Assembly (NCBI GenBank): GCA_030688735.1
Contig: JAUYJC010000124.1
Span: forward strand, 1 to 41,464
Reading direction: 5' to 3'
DNA from: Deltaproteobacteria bacterium
GTDB taxonomy: Bacteria > Desulfobacterota > Binatia > UBA9968
Length of the DNA stretch: 41,464 bases
Made by a program: the position numbers and the translations under genes
Shown here: piece after piece, positions 11,843-20,202 of the stretch
How positions within the stretch are numbered: the first letter of the stretch is position 1
Layout: each line of letters starts with the position of its first letter
Notes under the pieces: generated by a model
Databases searched by the model: none
The model's input: the letters and a program-made list of their open reading frames with translations, nothing else
Told to the model about the DNA's origin: nothing

Positions 11843-11956
11843 TGCTTCGGCGGCGAAAATTCACCAAGCAAACCGGAATGTGTCTTGGCCGCCGGTGGGC
11901 TTACCAGAAAGCTGGCACGCAATCCCGCAGCGATTCATTCGGAGGCTAACCGAACT

Positions 11957-12979
11957 ATGACCATCAAGCGCTACAATGCGGGCGTCCAGCGCGCCAAGGG
12001 AATCTTGGAACTGGCTGCATCCTTGTACGATACGTCGCTCTCGTCCGAATCCATGAGGGCGGCCGAGGGCGTTTTGCAAACCGATTCGCGCTTAGGCAAC
12101 GCCGTTCGGCTCTCACTCGCCACCCGAGCTAGCGACAAGAAAGACGGCGTCTCGCTCTCCTTCGCCACCGGTAGCATGCGCGAGATCGTCGCGGTCGCTC
12201 GCGGTGAAATTTCTTTGGCATGGGTCAACCCGTCGGTGTTGTTGACGATGGCTTGCCGAGGCAAGGGTCCATTCCGCAAACGCTATCCTTTACGCGCCGT
12301 CGCGGTTTTCCCTTCCCATGACGTGGTCGCCTTTGCGGTGCATGAATCGACCGGCATCACTTCGCTATCTCAAATCAAGAGGGAACGCTTTCCACTAAAG
12401 CTTTCCACCCGGCGGGTAGACCCACTCGCCCTCAGGGAAAACTCGACGGTGTTTACCCTGGCGGCCGTAATGAGTGCCGCCGGCTTTTCGTTCGCGGATA
12501 TTCGTAAATGGGGCGGGAAAATTCACTCGGTGACGCGGCCCAGCGATCCCTTGCGGCGCGCCACAATCGAAAGCGGCGCGGTCAACGCGGTCTTCGACGA
12601 GGGGATCAAGAGCTGGGGGCAAACCGCTCTCGATAACGGCTTTCGCTACTTGCCCGTAGATGGAGCGGTTCTTAAGCCCTTGGCGGCGATGGGATACCGC
12701 TCGGTGATGATGTCAAGACTTGGCTTTCACGGCATGAGCGAAGACGTTCAGACCCTCGATTTCAGCGGCTGGCCGATGATCGTGCGCGCCGACATGCCAA
12801 ACGACGTAGCCTACGCGCTATGCGAAGCGATTGAGAAACGCAAAGACTTCATCCCCACCGACAACTACAAGCCGCTCGACATCGCCCAACTCTGCGCCAA
12901 CGACGACGAAGCGCCCTACGACGTGCCGCTGCACCCCGGCGCCAAGCGGTTTTACCGCGAACGGGGCTACCTCAGATAA
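11957..12979 (+). CDS. TAXI-like (TRAP solute-binding type) protein without signal peptide
   Basis: 340 residues from the ATG at 11957, which follows GGAGG at 11941-11945; the frame is open upstream but has no family-like sequence. The fold signature of TAXI/NMT1-type binding proteins is visible: LAWVNPSVLL, RAVAVFPSHDVVAFAV, GAVNAVFDEGIKSWG and TLDFSGWPMIV. It is the intact paralogue of the broken gene at 7315. There is no hydrophobic leader, so as read it would be cytoplasmic, unlike classical TRAP receptors, and no DctQ/DctM subunits are near. It may be a ligand-binding or enzyme-like derivative. It ends with VPLHPGAKRFYRERGYLR, the piece cut off from the paralogue by TAG. Confidence 0.8.
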   Translation: MTIKRYNAGVQRAKGILELAASLYDTSLSSESMRAAEGVLQTDSRLGNAVRLSLATRASDKKDGVSLSFATGSMREIVAVARGEISLAWVNPSVLLTMACRGKGPFRKRYPLRAVAVFPSHDVVAFAVHESTGITSLSQIKRERFPLKLSTRRVDPLALRENSTVFTLAAVMSAAGFSFADIRKWGGKIHSVTRPSDPLRRATIESGAVNAVFDEGIKSWGQTALDNGFRYLPVDGAVLKPLAAMGYRSVMMSRLGFHGMSEDVQTLDFSGWPMIVRADMPNDVAYALCEAIEKRKDFIPTDNYKPLDIAQLCANDDEAPYDVPLHPGAKRFYRERGYLR

Positions 12980-13069
12980 GTTGTCGCCGGCCCACCGACC
13001 GTGATGCCACGACGGTCGCCGGCATGTGAGAGACACACCGGCGAATATATTTTTCTATTTCACTAGAGA

Positions 13070-13504
13070 GTGCGTTTCTTCCGCGGCATGACGGTATGGA
13101 CGGGTTTTGCCACCAAGCACCTTGCGTTTGACGTCGCGCCACGCATTGCCGGCACCAGCCGCTGGAGCACCGGGCAGCTCACCAAGCTCGCAATCAACGC
13201 GATTACCGCCTACAGCGCCAAACCGCTGAGCTTGGTCTTTCGGTTCGGTCTGGTGGGCATGCTTGCCGCGATCGTTCTATTCCTGCAGGCCGTTTATTCT
13301 TGGACGGTGGGGATTGCGGTGTCGGGTTGGACGTCGGTGACGGTCGTAATGCTGTTTTTTGGCTCCGCCAATCTGCTCGGAATCGGCGTGCTCGGAGCCT
13401 ACCTTGCGCAGCTTTTCGACGAGATCAAGGCGCGTCCGGAATACTTGATCAAGCAGGAGCTGGAAGCCGCAACGCCGAAACCGTATCCGGGCAGAGACGC
13501 CTAA
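13070..13504 (+). pseudogene. Glycosyltransferase family 2 (DPM1/GtrB-like), C-terminal remnant
   Basis: 144 codons from a GTG, with a TAG just upstream (13064). The sequence begins exactly where GT2 polyprenyl-phosphate glycosyltransferases have their late membrane-proximal region: RFFRGMTVWTGF, then GTSRWSTGQLTKLAINAITAYSAKPL, followed by two transmembrane segments (LVFRFGLVGMLAAIVLFLQAV and VTVVMLFFGSANLLGIGVLGAYL) and a short cytoplasmic tail. The ~200-residue catalytic domain with its DxD motif is missing and cannot be found in the 90 bases before the TAXI-like gene. A deletion or rearrangement has removed it. A short, separately functional membrane protein is possible but less likely. 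Confidence 0.78.
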
Positions 13505-13778
13505 GCAATTCTGACTGCGGCTGCCTCCGCGGGCATTGAATCGTCGAACCGCCGGACTTGGCGGCAAGGCAATACTCCGCTCAGGTTGAATCCCTGAGGC
13601 TGGACCGGCTGGGTCATCGTTTCCCTCTCAGTACACCACTGCGCGAGTGAGGAGTACCCTGCTATCAAGCTCGGTGTCGGCTCTCGTCGTGTCATGGATC
13701 CCATCATCGCGCATGACAGAATAGAACGGCGCAACATGATCCTTTTCTTTAACCTGCGCTCCTGCTACAAGAAGGGTT

Positions 13779-14528
13779 ATGGCAAGCAGCGGCCGTTCTG
13801 GCGCATCGTACATCTTGCCAGTCACCATTTTTTTCTTCATCGCCGCTTGCGGGCAGACCGCGGTTCGGCCGCTGAGCCGGATTCAGGATACCAACCTTCC
13901 GCCGCCGGCGCGCATTCTCGTTTGCGATTTCACGATGGACGAGGCAGCCGTCAAGGAATATCAAGGCATTCTGCGCCAGCAGCCATCGGAAAATAATCCC
14001 GCGGAACGGGAGAGCCAAATTAAGCGGCACGCGGCGGACGCCGCGACCGGCGAATTAGTCAAAGGACTTCGCGGCCTAGGTTTCGCCGTCGCGCCGGTCG
14101 CGCGCGGGACGCTTGCTGGTGACAACGAACTGTTGATCGACGGAAAATTCCTCACCGTCGATCAAGGCAATCCCCTGCGGCGGCTCCTCATTGGCTTTGG
14201 CTCCGGCGCATCGAAAGTGGAAACACGAGTCGAACTCTACCACGGGATCGAACGGCGAAAACTGCTCGATTTCACCACTCGGTCCGACAGCGGGAAGATG
14301 CCCGGAGCAGCGGCAACCGTACCGGCCAGTGCGGCGGTCCAAGGTGGAGTGACCGCCAGCGTGATTGCAAGCGGAGCCATCGGCACGGGGTATGAAGCGT
14401 ACCGCACGGACGTGGCTCAGATGGCCAGGGCTACCGCCGAACAGTCGGTTCGATATCTCTCGGAATACTTCGCCAAGCAAGGATGGATCCGGGCCGACCA
14501 GGTGAAAAAGGCGCGCATCGCCTATTGA
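13779..14528 (+). CDS. DUF4410 family lipoprotein
   Basis: 249 residues. A hydrophobic leader ends in the lipobox IAAC (Cys24 region: TIFFFIAACGQ), so it is a predicted lipoprotein. The rest fits DUF4410: ARILVCDFTMD near the start, LVKGLRGLGF, NELLIDGKFLTVDQGNPLRRLLIGFGSGASKV in the centre, then a glycine/alanine-rich amphipathic stretch and TAEQSVRYLSEYFAKQGWI at the end. AAGAAGGG sits a few bases before the ATG. Function of DUF4410 is unknown; members are often envelope-associated. The gene stands alone, with about 270 bases of unassigned DNA on each side in which I see no gene. Confidence 0.8.
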   Translation: MASSGRSGASYILPVTIFFFIAACGQTAVRPLSRIQDTNLPPPARILVCDFTMDEAAVKEYQGILRQQPSENNPAERESQIKRHAADAATGELVKGLRGLGFAVAPVARGTLAGDNELLIDGKFLTVDQGNPLRRLLIGFGSGASKVETRVELYHGIERRKLLDFTTRSDSGKMPGAAATVPASAAVQGGVTASVIASGAIGTGYEAYRTDVAQMARATAEQSVRYLSEYFAKQGWIRADQVKKARIAY

Positions 14529-14824
14529 AGTTCCGGGCATTAGCGCGACGAAATGCCAGACTCCGTCACGCTTGCCTCATTAAATCACAGAACAAATTCC
14601 CCCGCGGGCGCTATGAGATCGATATATCCCCGTAAATCGTGGCCAAACAGGCGATTCGCGGAGGCGTAACGAAGTGAATTGAAAAGAATCCGTAGCCTCG
14701 AAGGTTAACATCGGTTCGGATCCCAACCCTTTTTTGCGCGCAACCTGATTTGCGGCACGCAATTTGTACTTATGCTGCGACACACGCGAAAAAGGCTTAC
14801 AAGAGGAAAAAATTGGACTTCACC

Positions 14825-15142
14825 ATGGAAAAGATGGGCTTTGTGTTGTGGGAGGGTCTTACACTGCTGTTTGTGATTCTAGCCGGTCTCGGCGTACTCA
14901 TCATTCGTCGTAGAGCAAGGGGCCGGCCGGCTTTCACGCGTCACGATTGGCTTGCGTACTTTGGTGATTTACAATTGCGGATGTCAAAACCTAGATTGGC
15001 TCTTAGATTGTCTTATGCGGCTTTTCTCTGTTCCTGCTTGACGCTCATTGGCAACCCGTTTCTCTTACGCATGGGGCCCGGCCTTTATTCCGTGACGATT
15101 GTCTTCGCTTGTCTCGGAATCGTCAAAATAGCGCTTCGATAA
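14825..15142 (+). CDS. Small membrane protein of unknown function
   Basis: 105 residues from the ATG at 14825. A TTG at 14813, six or so bases after AGAGGA, is an equally good start; upstream codons to 14750 look random. There is one N-terminal transmembrane segment (VLWEGLTLLFVILAGLGVLII), a basic stretch (RRRARGRPAFTRHDW) and two C-terminal hydrophobic segments (LRLSYAAFLCSCLTLIGNPFLL and VTIVFACLGIVKIAL). I do not recognise the family. No co-directional neighbour lies close enough to suggest an operon. Coding status rests on the hydrophobic pattern only. Confidence 0.45.
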   Translation: MEKMGFVLWEGLTLLFVILAGLGVLIIRRRARGRPAFTRHDWLAYFGDLQLRMSKPRLALRLSYAAFLCSCLTLIGNPFLLRMGPGLYSVTIVFACLGIVKIALR

Positions 15143-15339
15143 ATTCACAAACCTTTCCGCGCAAAATCAGCTCTTGCTGCGTCACACAACTATTTTCTAC
15201 CCTACCGACGCGAGAAAACGGCAATCTCCCGTGACTCTCTTTTGCAAGTACCGCATTTTGTCAGCGCCCCCGTCGACCCATACCGTGAAAAATGCGTGGC
15301 TTATCTGGTTTGCACGGCTTTTGCGTTAGTCACCTTTCC

Positions 15340-15630
15340 ATGAACACATTAACTTTGGGCACGGACAACACTTTAGCAGTCATGAGTCTTTTGCGAGAAA
15401 TCGTCGATACCTTCGAAGACTCATCGGCGCGACCCAACGAGCGAATCGCGTTGTACCGGAAGTTCCTCGAACTCCGTCAAAAACACAGAGTCAGGCTCGC
15501 CGGCCGCTTGCTGGTGATCGCCGGAGGTGGAGAGAAGCATTTGTCACCTATGCGTCACAAATCATATCCTCATACCCGAACCAGGCTGAGACCGGCGCCT
15601 GAGCGCGCGGTTTTCCGCTTGATGACTTAG
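15340..15630 (+). CDS. Uncertain small hypothetical protein
   Basis: 96 codons from ATG at 15340. The middle part (MSLLREIVDTFEDSSARPNERIALYRKFLELRQKH) looks like a plausible helical, soluble protein, but the C-terminal third (HKSYPHTRTRLRPAPER) does not. No clear ribosome-binding site. It could be the remnant of a longer gene or chance. The rest of the 15143-15744 gap shows nothing I can assign. Confidence 0.2.
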   Translation: MNTLTLGTDNTLAVMSLLREIVDTFEDSSARPNERIALYRKFLELRQKHRVRLAGRLLVIAGGGEKHLSPMRHKSYPHTRTRLRPAPERAVFRLMT

Positions 15631-15744
15631 CTCTTCGTTTGTTTAAGCTTGCCGTGGTTCGCCGAATGTCGGCGCACCTTTAGTTCTGCCGCGCAGGTTT
15701 GACGGTAATAATTTCAACCGCTAAACGGCCGACCGGACGATCGG

Positions 15745-18682
15745 TTAATTGATCGTCAGTGTAAGCGCTTGCTCATCCGTGCCGCCAAGCGCATCGGTCA
15801 CTTTGAAGATGAGGTGATAGGTTGTTTGCGCTAACGGCGTGCCGCTTATGCCGCCGGTGGCGGGATTCAAAGTGAGGGCCGCTGGAAGCGTTCCGCTGGT
15901 CTCCGACCATGTATAAGCCTTCTTGCCACCAGTCACTTTGAGCGTCGCTTTGTACGCTTTGTTAATCTGCCCGTTCGTCAGACTCGTCGTGGCAATATTG
16001 ACAGCCGTCAACACCGTGATCTTATATTTCTTGCTCGCCGATACTCCCTTCTGATCGGTGACCTTGATTGTAATGCTCGCCTTCTTGGCCGCAGGACTCG
16101 GCGTGCCTTGAATTGTCAGGCCGCTAAGGGTCAGGCCGTCCGGCAGAGCGCCCTTCGAGATTGTAACCACAGGATATGGTTCCTCCCCACCGCTGACAGG
16201 CAAATCAAAACTATAGGGGACACCTATTTCCGCCTGCGGTGGAGTTCCCGTGCCGAAGGCTGGCACGTTATTCAGTATCGTCACGGTCGCGGTACTTGGA
16301 AAACCCACGGTATAGGCCGTGTTCGCCTGCAAGGCAACGATCACCGTCTCATTTTTTTCCTTGGTGACAGCATCAAATATGGGCGTCACATCAATATTGA
16401 CCGAGGGCTCTCCAATCGGAATCTCGACACTGGCAGTTATTACAGGGTTGTAGTCGGTTCCACTGGTCGCCGTACCGCTCACCGTAAGGAAAACCGTCAA
16501 TGCCCGATCGATGGGTCCGGTGCGATGCACCAAGAAGCCCGTCGGCGAACCCTCTTTTACCGATGCATCCAAGGCCACGATTTTCACGCTGCCCCCCTGG
16601 ATCTAGCGTCCATCCGATATCCTCGAGGGCTTGCAAAGCGAGACCGACGTCATGCTTGGCGGCGATATAAAACGGCTCCAAAAGCTCGTAGGGATGGGGA
16701 TCAATGGGCACGTTGGTCGGCAGTGCCTCGTAGTCTTCGTCGTTGGTCGCCGTGCCGCCGATCATGTAGATGACGGTCAAAGGCAAAGTGGTGTCACCGG
16801 TCCGGGTCAGAATGAACTGGCCCGCGGTCGGCCCGGTTTCAGAAGCGTCGGGAAGATTCGCCGCGATGGAGACCGTTGGCAGTGTCGGCGTTGAATCGTT
16901 GTCGGCGATGGTCACGATCGCGCTGCTCGGCGAGATTACTGTGTAGGTGGTGTTTGCGGTCAAGGTAAGAATGACCGTCTCGCTGCCCTCCACCGCCGCG
17001 TCATCTACTGGCGTAACGGTGATCAGCCCCGTTGCGGATCCCGCCGTAATCGTCACGCTACCCGAAAGAGTCGCATAGTCCGTGGTGTTGGTCGCCGTGC
17101 CGCCGATCGTGTAGGTGACCGTCAAGTCCGATGCCGTGATGCCGGTGCGAGTGACGGTGAACTGGCCCGCGGTGGATCCCGATTCCGAAGCGTCGGGTTG
17201 ATTCGCCGTGATCGAAACCGTCGGCAACGGCGCTGAATCACTGTCCGTGATGGTCACCATCGCTTTGCCCGGCGTTCCCATTGTGTAGGCCGTGTTTGTG
17301 CGCAAGGTTAGGATCACGGTCTCGGTCGCTTCCACCAGAACGTCATCGATCGGCGCGGCGGTAATCGTCGCGGTAGCCGACGACGCGGGGATGGTCACGC
17401 TGCCCGATAGAGTCGAGTAGTCGGTGCCGTTGATCGCCGTGCCGCCTATCGCGTAGTTGACGGTCAAAGGCAAAGTGGTGTCGCCGGTCCGGCTGACGGT
17501 GAACTGGCCCGCGGTAGGTCCGGTTTCCGAAGCCTCGGGAAGATTCGCCGTGATCGAAACCGTCGGCAGCGACGGCGTATCGCTGTCGGCGATGATCACG
17601 GCGGCGTTGCTCGGCGCGCCCACGTTGTAGGCTGGCTTGCGCTCGGGGCGAGGATCACGGTCTCGCTGCCTTCCACCAGCGCATCATCGACCGGAGTGAC
17701 AGTAATCGTTGCGGTAGCGGATAACGCGGGGATCGTCACGCTGCCAGACTCAAGTGAGGTGTCCCAGTTCGACACTGAGAAATCGGGGTCGATGACGGGC
17801 GGAGCATACATCGGTATATCGCCGCCATGCGCCGCCACCACCTTAGCGCCGATCCAACGGAGGTTGCCGCTATTCTTGCTGGCGAGGACCCGCTCCGCGT
17901 CGGTCATCTCCGAAAAGAGCTTGCCGGTGCTGATGTCTTTTAGATTGAGCAAGAAAACATCGTTGAACCCCACAAGCTTTGCCCCGGTCGCTAGATTCGC
18001 AGCCATTTTAAAACCTAACCCACGGGCAATTTCGCGTAGAGCGATCGTGACAAAATCGAGTTGCCCCGCGGCCGGATTGCCGTCTAGCCCGTAATACCAG
18101 CCGTTATTGGGCAAGCAATCGGCTGTCCCGACGGAGCTGTTGAAATAGACGCGGATATCGGATCTAAGGGAATCCAAATCCACGCCCGCGATGCTGTTCG
18201 CTAGGGCCTGCGGATACCAGGTGTCTTTAAGCGGCGCATCCTTGCCTGCGGCAGCCTTAAAAGCACCATGAAATGTATTCGCGTCTCCGGTTGCAATGAC
18301 CGGCCGTGCGGCATCGCAGTTCAAGCGGTTTAAGGAATCGGCTGGGAATAAGTGGATCGGGCGGGTTGGGATTGGGGGGATCAAATTTAGCATCGATCAA
18401 AATCGGCACGTTGCTCGAAAGTAAATCGGCCCAAATGTCTGCGGCAAACTGAGCGGCGATCTGCCGCTGGCCGCCCAGGGTCGCAACCAGGGCTCCCCGA
18501 GGCATGCCACTGTTGCCGCCTGCGGTGGAAGCGGGATCGGGCGCACTCGTATCGTTGAAACCTTCACCCGAGCCGTCAAGATTGACGATTGTGATAGTGG
18601 TCGACCGGGCGGATTGTGGCGCCAGGAGTTCGGTAGCGAAGAATAAAAGCCACGCCGAAATGAGCAACAATGGGTATCGCAT
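15745..18682 (-). pseudogene. Exported metalloprotease-like protein with Calx-beta and He_PIG-type domains, three frameshifts
   Basis: Four overlapping minus-strand frames (18682-18257, 18393-17596, 17623-16391, 16587-15745) form one protein of about 975 residues. Order: signal peptide (PLLLISAWLLFFATELL); a metalloprotease-like domain with IVNLDGSGEGFND, DIWADLLSS, DTWYPQALANSIAG, NNGWYYGLDGNPAAG and ARGLGFKMAANLATG; Calx-beta repeats; the end of the protease domain (ELLEPFYIAAKHDVGLALQ, DIGWTL); another divergent Calx-beta domain; two putative-Ig domains (LPDGLTLSG..IQGTP, LPAALTLNPATGGISGTP). Breaks: the first lies near 18300-18378 and is compatible with one extra C in a C6 run; the second near 17637 looks like one lost base; the third at a G6 run near 16591-16596 is restored by removing one G. 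The zinc motif expected as HEIGH reads REIAR. A dead gene is most likely; base-call errors in the homopolymers could explain two breaks but not the motif. Confidence 0.8.
16710..17750 (-). repeat. Calx-beta domain repeat block inside the protease domain
   Basis: About 1.04 kb coding for one C-terminal Calx-beta half, two complete units and one N-terminal half. Each unit runs TVSI.AN.P.ASE.G.TAGQF..TRTG, IGGTA.N..DY..L.GSVTI and ETVIL.L..NT.YT. Parts are almost identical at the DNA level: a 34-base stretch at 16771-16804 recurs at 17460-17493 with a single difference, pointing to recent duplication or gene conversion. Calx-beta domains bind calcium in known proteins. Confidence 0.8.
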
Positions 18683-19115
18683 AGAGTGTTTGTCTAATTC
18701 TTGTCGTCAGAGCGGAACGCCGACCGGGGACGCGTGGTGAGCCTGAGTATTCAATGCTCAGGCCCGAGTACACCGTCACTGAAGAAAATTTTTCGATTGA
18801 TAAGCACTGTAACCGGCGCAACGCTTTGAGTCAACAATGAGCCGAGAACCTGCGGGCGCCAAAGCGGAAAAAATGTCGACAGGTATGAACGTGTGAAAAA
18901 CAATCATCGCGATCTGTGGTCGAGACCGCAAGTAAGACGAAAATCCGCTCACGAATCCTCGCCGATTGCTCGCTCTATGAATTTGGCCTGGACGCATACC
19001 TGGGGGCCAAACCTGCGGGCAACGGGAGGGAAAGAAATTTGCGCCTCCGCCTGGCGGCAATTCCACGGACAAGGTATTAATAACCGCGAACTCCGAAACT
19101 GACGACGCTCACCCC
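18683..19115. other. Intergenic region without recognisable gene
   Basis: 433 bases between the divergent decayed protease gene and the HAD hydrolase gene. It should contain both promoters, but I cannot pick out a convincing -10/-35 pair. No repeat module of the kind seen elsewhere in the window is evident. Confidence 0.5.
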
Positions 19116-19763
19116 ATGATCACTACAATTATCTTCGACTTGGACGGCCTGCTCGCCGACACCGAGAAGCTCCATTGGCGCGCTTATCAGGAGGCGCTGC
19201 AAGTCCACGGCACTGTCCTTACCGAAGATGAGTACGCGGAACATTGGGTGCGGGCGGGCAAGAGCATCGGCGACTGGCTGGCGCAACATGGCTTACCCCT
19301 CGATCCGCTGGCGCTGCGCACTCATAAGTCGAAACGCTACCTCGAATTGTTGGCAACCGAACTACGGCCGATGACGGGGGCGCTGGAACTCTTGGAAGGA
19401 TTGCGCGGCAAAAAAACCCTGGCACTGGCTTCCTCTTCCTATCGCGACGCCGTCGACGGCGTCGTGCGAGGCCTCGACATCGGCCATTATTTTCACGCCA
19501 TCGTCACCGGCTTGGATGTGGAGAGAGTCAAGCCGGCACCGGATATTTTTCTCGCTGCGGCGCGGCGGGCCGGCGCAAGGCCGTCCCAGTGCCTGGTATT
19601 GGAAGATGCGGAAAAGGGCGTACTCGCCGCCCGTGAAGCCGGAATGAGTTGCATCGCGGTGCCCACCGAACAGACGCGCCACCACGACTTTTCGCAGGCG
19701 ACTCGGGTCTGCTCCTCGCTGAACGAGATCACGTTAGAACTCATCGATTCGTTGAACCATTGA
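19116..19763 (+). CDS. HAD-superfamily hydrolase (beta-phosphoglucomutase-like)
   Basis: 215 residues, full length for subfamily IA. Motif I is FDLDGLLADTE (D8 nucleophile, D10 acid/base). A helical cap follows (YQEALQVHGTVLTEDEYAEHW). Motif II is LALASSS, motif III is around VERVKPAPDIFL with the conserved Lys, and motif IV is LVLEDAEKGVLAAREAG. Such enzymes dephosphorylate or isomerise small phosphorylated metabolites in the cytoplasm; the substrate is not predictable. It converges with the small lipoprotein gene, and a run of ten C lies in the gap. Confidence 0.92.
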   Translation: MITTIIFDLDGLLADTEKLHWRAYQEALQVHGTVLTEDEYAEHWVRAGKSIGDWLAQHGLPLDPLALRTHKSKRYLELLATELRPMTGALELLEGLRGKKTLALASSSYRDAVDGVVRGLDIGHYFHAIVTGLDVERVKPAPDIFLAAARRAGARPSQCLVLEDAEKGVLAAREAGMSCIAVPTEQTRHHDFSQATRVCSSLNEITLELIDSLNH

Positions 19764-19839
19764 GCCGAGAGTGCCGCCCCCCCCCCGGAGCAGCGGCAGT
19801 AACCGAGCACCGCCGCGCAACCCGTCGAATCGTTTCGCC

Positions 19840-20052
19840 TTAGTCACGATCCCACCGGTGGTGCCGGCGATGCCAGCGATCATGATCGCGATTCGAGTAG
19901 TTCCAATATCGATCGTACGGGCGCACGGAGTCGTAGCGACGGTAAGGCTCATTATAGTACGGCCGATCAGCAACTACGCAGCCGAAAGCAGAGGTCATCA
20001 CCAAAGCGAGCATCGCGCCCAACAAAACCTTTTTAGGATTGATCTTTTTCAC
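19840..20052 (-). CDS. Very small lipoprotein with His/Arg/Tyr/Asp-rich tail
   Basis: 70 residues from a GTG at 20052, chosen because AGGGGGA lies 8 bases before it and the signal peptide begins there (VKKINPKKVLLGAMLALVMTSAFGC). The lipobox SAFGC places Cys at about residue 25. The mature part is only ~45 residues and extremely polar and aromatic: RPYYNEPYRRYDSV, YWNYSNRD, then HDRWHRRHHRWDRD at the C-terminus. The His cluster could bind metal. I know no family name. The frame is open further upstream, but that part overlaps the start of the divergent amidohydrolase and lacks coding character. Confidence 0.65.
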   Translation of the reverse strand: MKKINPKKVLLGAMLALVMTSAFGCVVADRPYYNEPYRRYDSVRPYDRYWNYSNRDHDRWHRRHHRWDRD

Positions 20053-20202
20053 GGTTCGAGTCCCCCTTCCTGCAACCTTAGACGAACCAAACCCGTCATT
20101 CTTAACACGGCATTCGCCATAACCTCTTGAACCGAGCACGAGAGTGCCGTACGGTAGCTCCGTCCCCAAGATTGTTGATAAATAAGGAGTGAAGAGAAAA
20201 TC

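Noticed and set aside
20048-20074. tRNA T-arm-like sequence GGTTCGAGTCCCCC
   Set aside because: The flanking bases cannot form a T-stem and no cloverleaf can be drawn; the stretch is the GTG/Shine-Dalgarno region of the small lipoprotein on the other strand.
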